Below, one piece after another: positions 22,842 through 23,253 of a stretch of 23,253 nt of DNA. The number at the start of each line of letters is the position of its first letter. The stretch's first letter is position 1. Under the pieces are notes generated by a model. It made no database searches. It had not been told where the DNA came from and saw only the letters and a list, made by a program, of their open reading frames with translations. This DNA is from Acidiferrobacteraceae bacterium (GTDB taxonomy: Bacteria > Pseudomonadota > Gammaproteobacteria > Acidiferrobacterales > Acidiferrobacteraceae): NCBI GenBank assembly GCA_027343725.1, contig DAHWKH010000187.1, positions 1 to 23,253 on the forward strand, read 5' to 3'. A program made the position numbers and the translations under genes.

Positions 22842-23091
22842 CGAGTTTAAGGTGATCAGCGCTTTCGGCGACCCGTCACGGGTCGGTTCCGACCAGCGAC
22901 GTGGATGCTTAGCCTTTTGGTAGAGGACATGACGGGCGGCCGGGAGGGTGATGTCCTCTCCAGCATGGCGTTGCGCCGGCTTGCGTAACGGATGCCCTGT
23001 GGGCATGGTCGTGGTTGTACCAGCGCACGAGGCGGGCCGCCCAATCTTGTGCGGCCTCCGGACCCCAACCTACTGGCGACCCTATACACAT
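22842..23091 (-). pseudogene. C-terminal fragment of an IS3-family transposase (frameshifted)
   Basis: The minus strand encodes the end of an IS3-family OrfB transposase in pieces. The first frame reads EAAQDWAARLVRWYNHDHAH (about 23058-22996). A short middle piece reads GIRYA in a second frame. A third frame reads PAQRHAGEDITLPAARHVLY, then QKAKHPRRWSEPTRDGSPKALITLN down to about 22845. The order and wording match the WYN-H-HRHSGIRYVTPAQRHAGED end of such transposases. Two single-base losses near 22994 and 22981 explain the frame changes. The catalytic DDE core is absent, and similarity ends upstream of about 23060. It is therefore a decayed remnant, not a working element. Confidence 0.8.
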
Positions 23092-23253
23092 ACGCTTACC
23101 GCGGACGCGTACTAGTCTTACTGTGTCATAAAGTGCACCTTGGGTTTAGGGACCCGCAACAAGGACAACGCGCGAGTGCACGAGCGATGGCGCGGGCCAA
23201 CAGAAACCGCAATGTCGCAATCGAGTCGGGAACGTGGCGCTGCATTCTTCCGG
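23092..23253. other. Unassigned right edge
   Basis: I find nothing secure here. An open frame begins at ATG 23187 on the plus strand and runs off the window (MARANRNRNVAIESG, then TWRCILP), without a ribosome site or a family I recognise. No transposase similarity continues from the remnant on the left, which suggests a junction near 23060-23100. Confidence 0.3.

Noticed and set aside
23085..23099. GTAAGCG on the minus strand as an IS66-type terminus
   Set aside because: It is too short and non-specific, with no partner repeat and no IS66 gene nearby.

Overview
The window is 23.3 kb of GC-rich chromosome, densely coded with almost no spacing between genes. The lptD-surA-pdxA-rsmA block, a complete set of genes for modifying lipid A with L-Ara4N, and amgK-murU (best known from Pseudomonas) point to a Gram-negative gammaproteobacterium. 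A small periplasmic c-type cytochrome with features of thiosulfate-oxidising cytochromes would suit a sulfur-oxidising relative such as Acidiferrobacter, but that genus is only a guess. I saw no tRNA, rRNA, CRISPR array or intact mobile element.

Layout, left to right. (1) Positions 1-857: the end of a PlsC-like acyltransferase, then queH (queuosine synthesis). (2) Positions 854-5981, minus strand: lptD-surA-pdxA-rsmA, tightly packed. LptD and SurA belong to the outer-membrane and LPS assembly system, but this SurA has no visible signal peptide. (3) Positions 6063-8142, plus strand, divergent from lptD: amgK-murU (anhydro-MurNAc recycling) and an unrecognised 143-residue protein, coupled through ATGA overlaps. 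(4) Positions 8239-9514: a Lys/Ala-rich histone H1-like gene (minus) with a clear terminator, a 558-bp non-coding stretch, and a short DksA/TraR-type zinc-finger gene. (5) Positions 9630-12048: ugd (UDP-glucose to UDP-glucuronate) and bioB. (6) Positions 11966-21459, minus strand: an eight-gene run in transcription order arnT, SMR-type membrane protein, arnB, arnC, formyltransferase half of ArnA, decarboxylase half of ArnA, arnD, hrpB. (7) Positions 21620-22584: the cytochrome gene facing a YfcE-like phosphodiesterase. (8) Positions 22585-23253: no intact gene, but a frameshifted end of an IS3-family transposase and a possible IS terminus.

How the genes work together: Ugd makes UDP-glucuronate. 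The decarboxylase half of ArnA, ArnB and the formyltransferase half turn it into UDP-L-Ara4-formyl-N. ArnC loads it on undecaprenyl phosphate, ArnD deformylates it, the SMR protein is the natural candidate for flipping it, and ArnT transfers it to lipid A. LptD inserts the finished LPS into the outer membrane. The pathway is therefore complete here, but remodelled: ArnA is split at its domain boundary, one SMR protein stands where ArnE and ArnF are expected, and a helicase gene closes the run. No completely novel system was recognised. The most unusual items are the leaderless SurA, the split arnA with a hairpin and U-tract between its halves, the single SMR protein, the small cytochrome, and two convergent gene pairs that share one CTAG as both stop codons.
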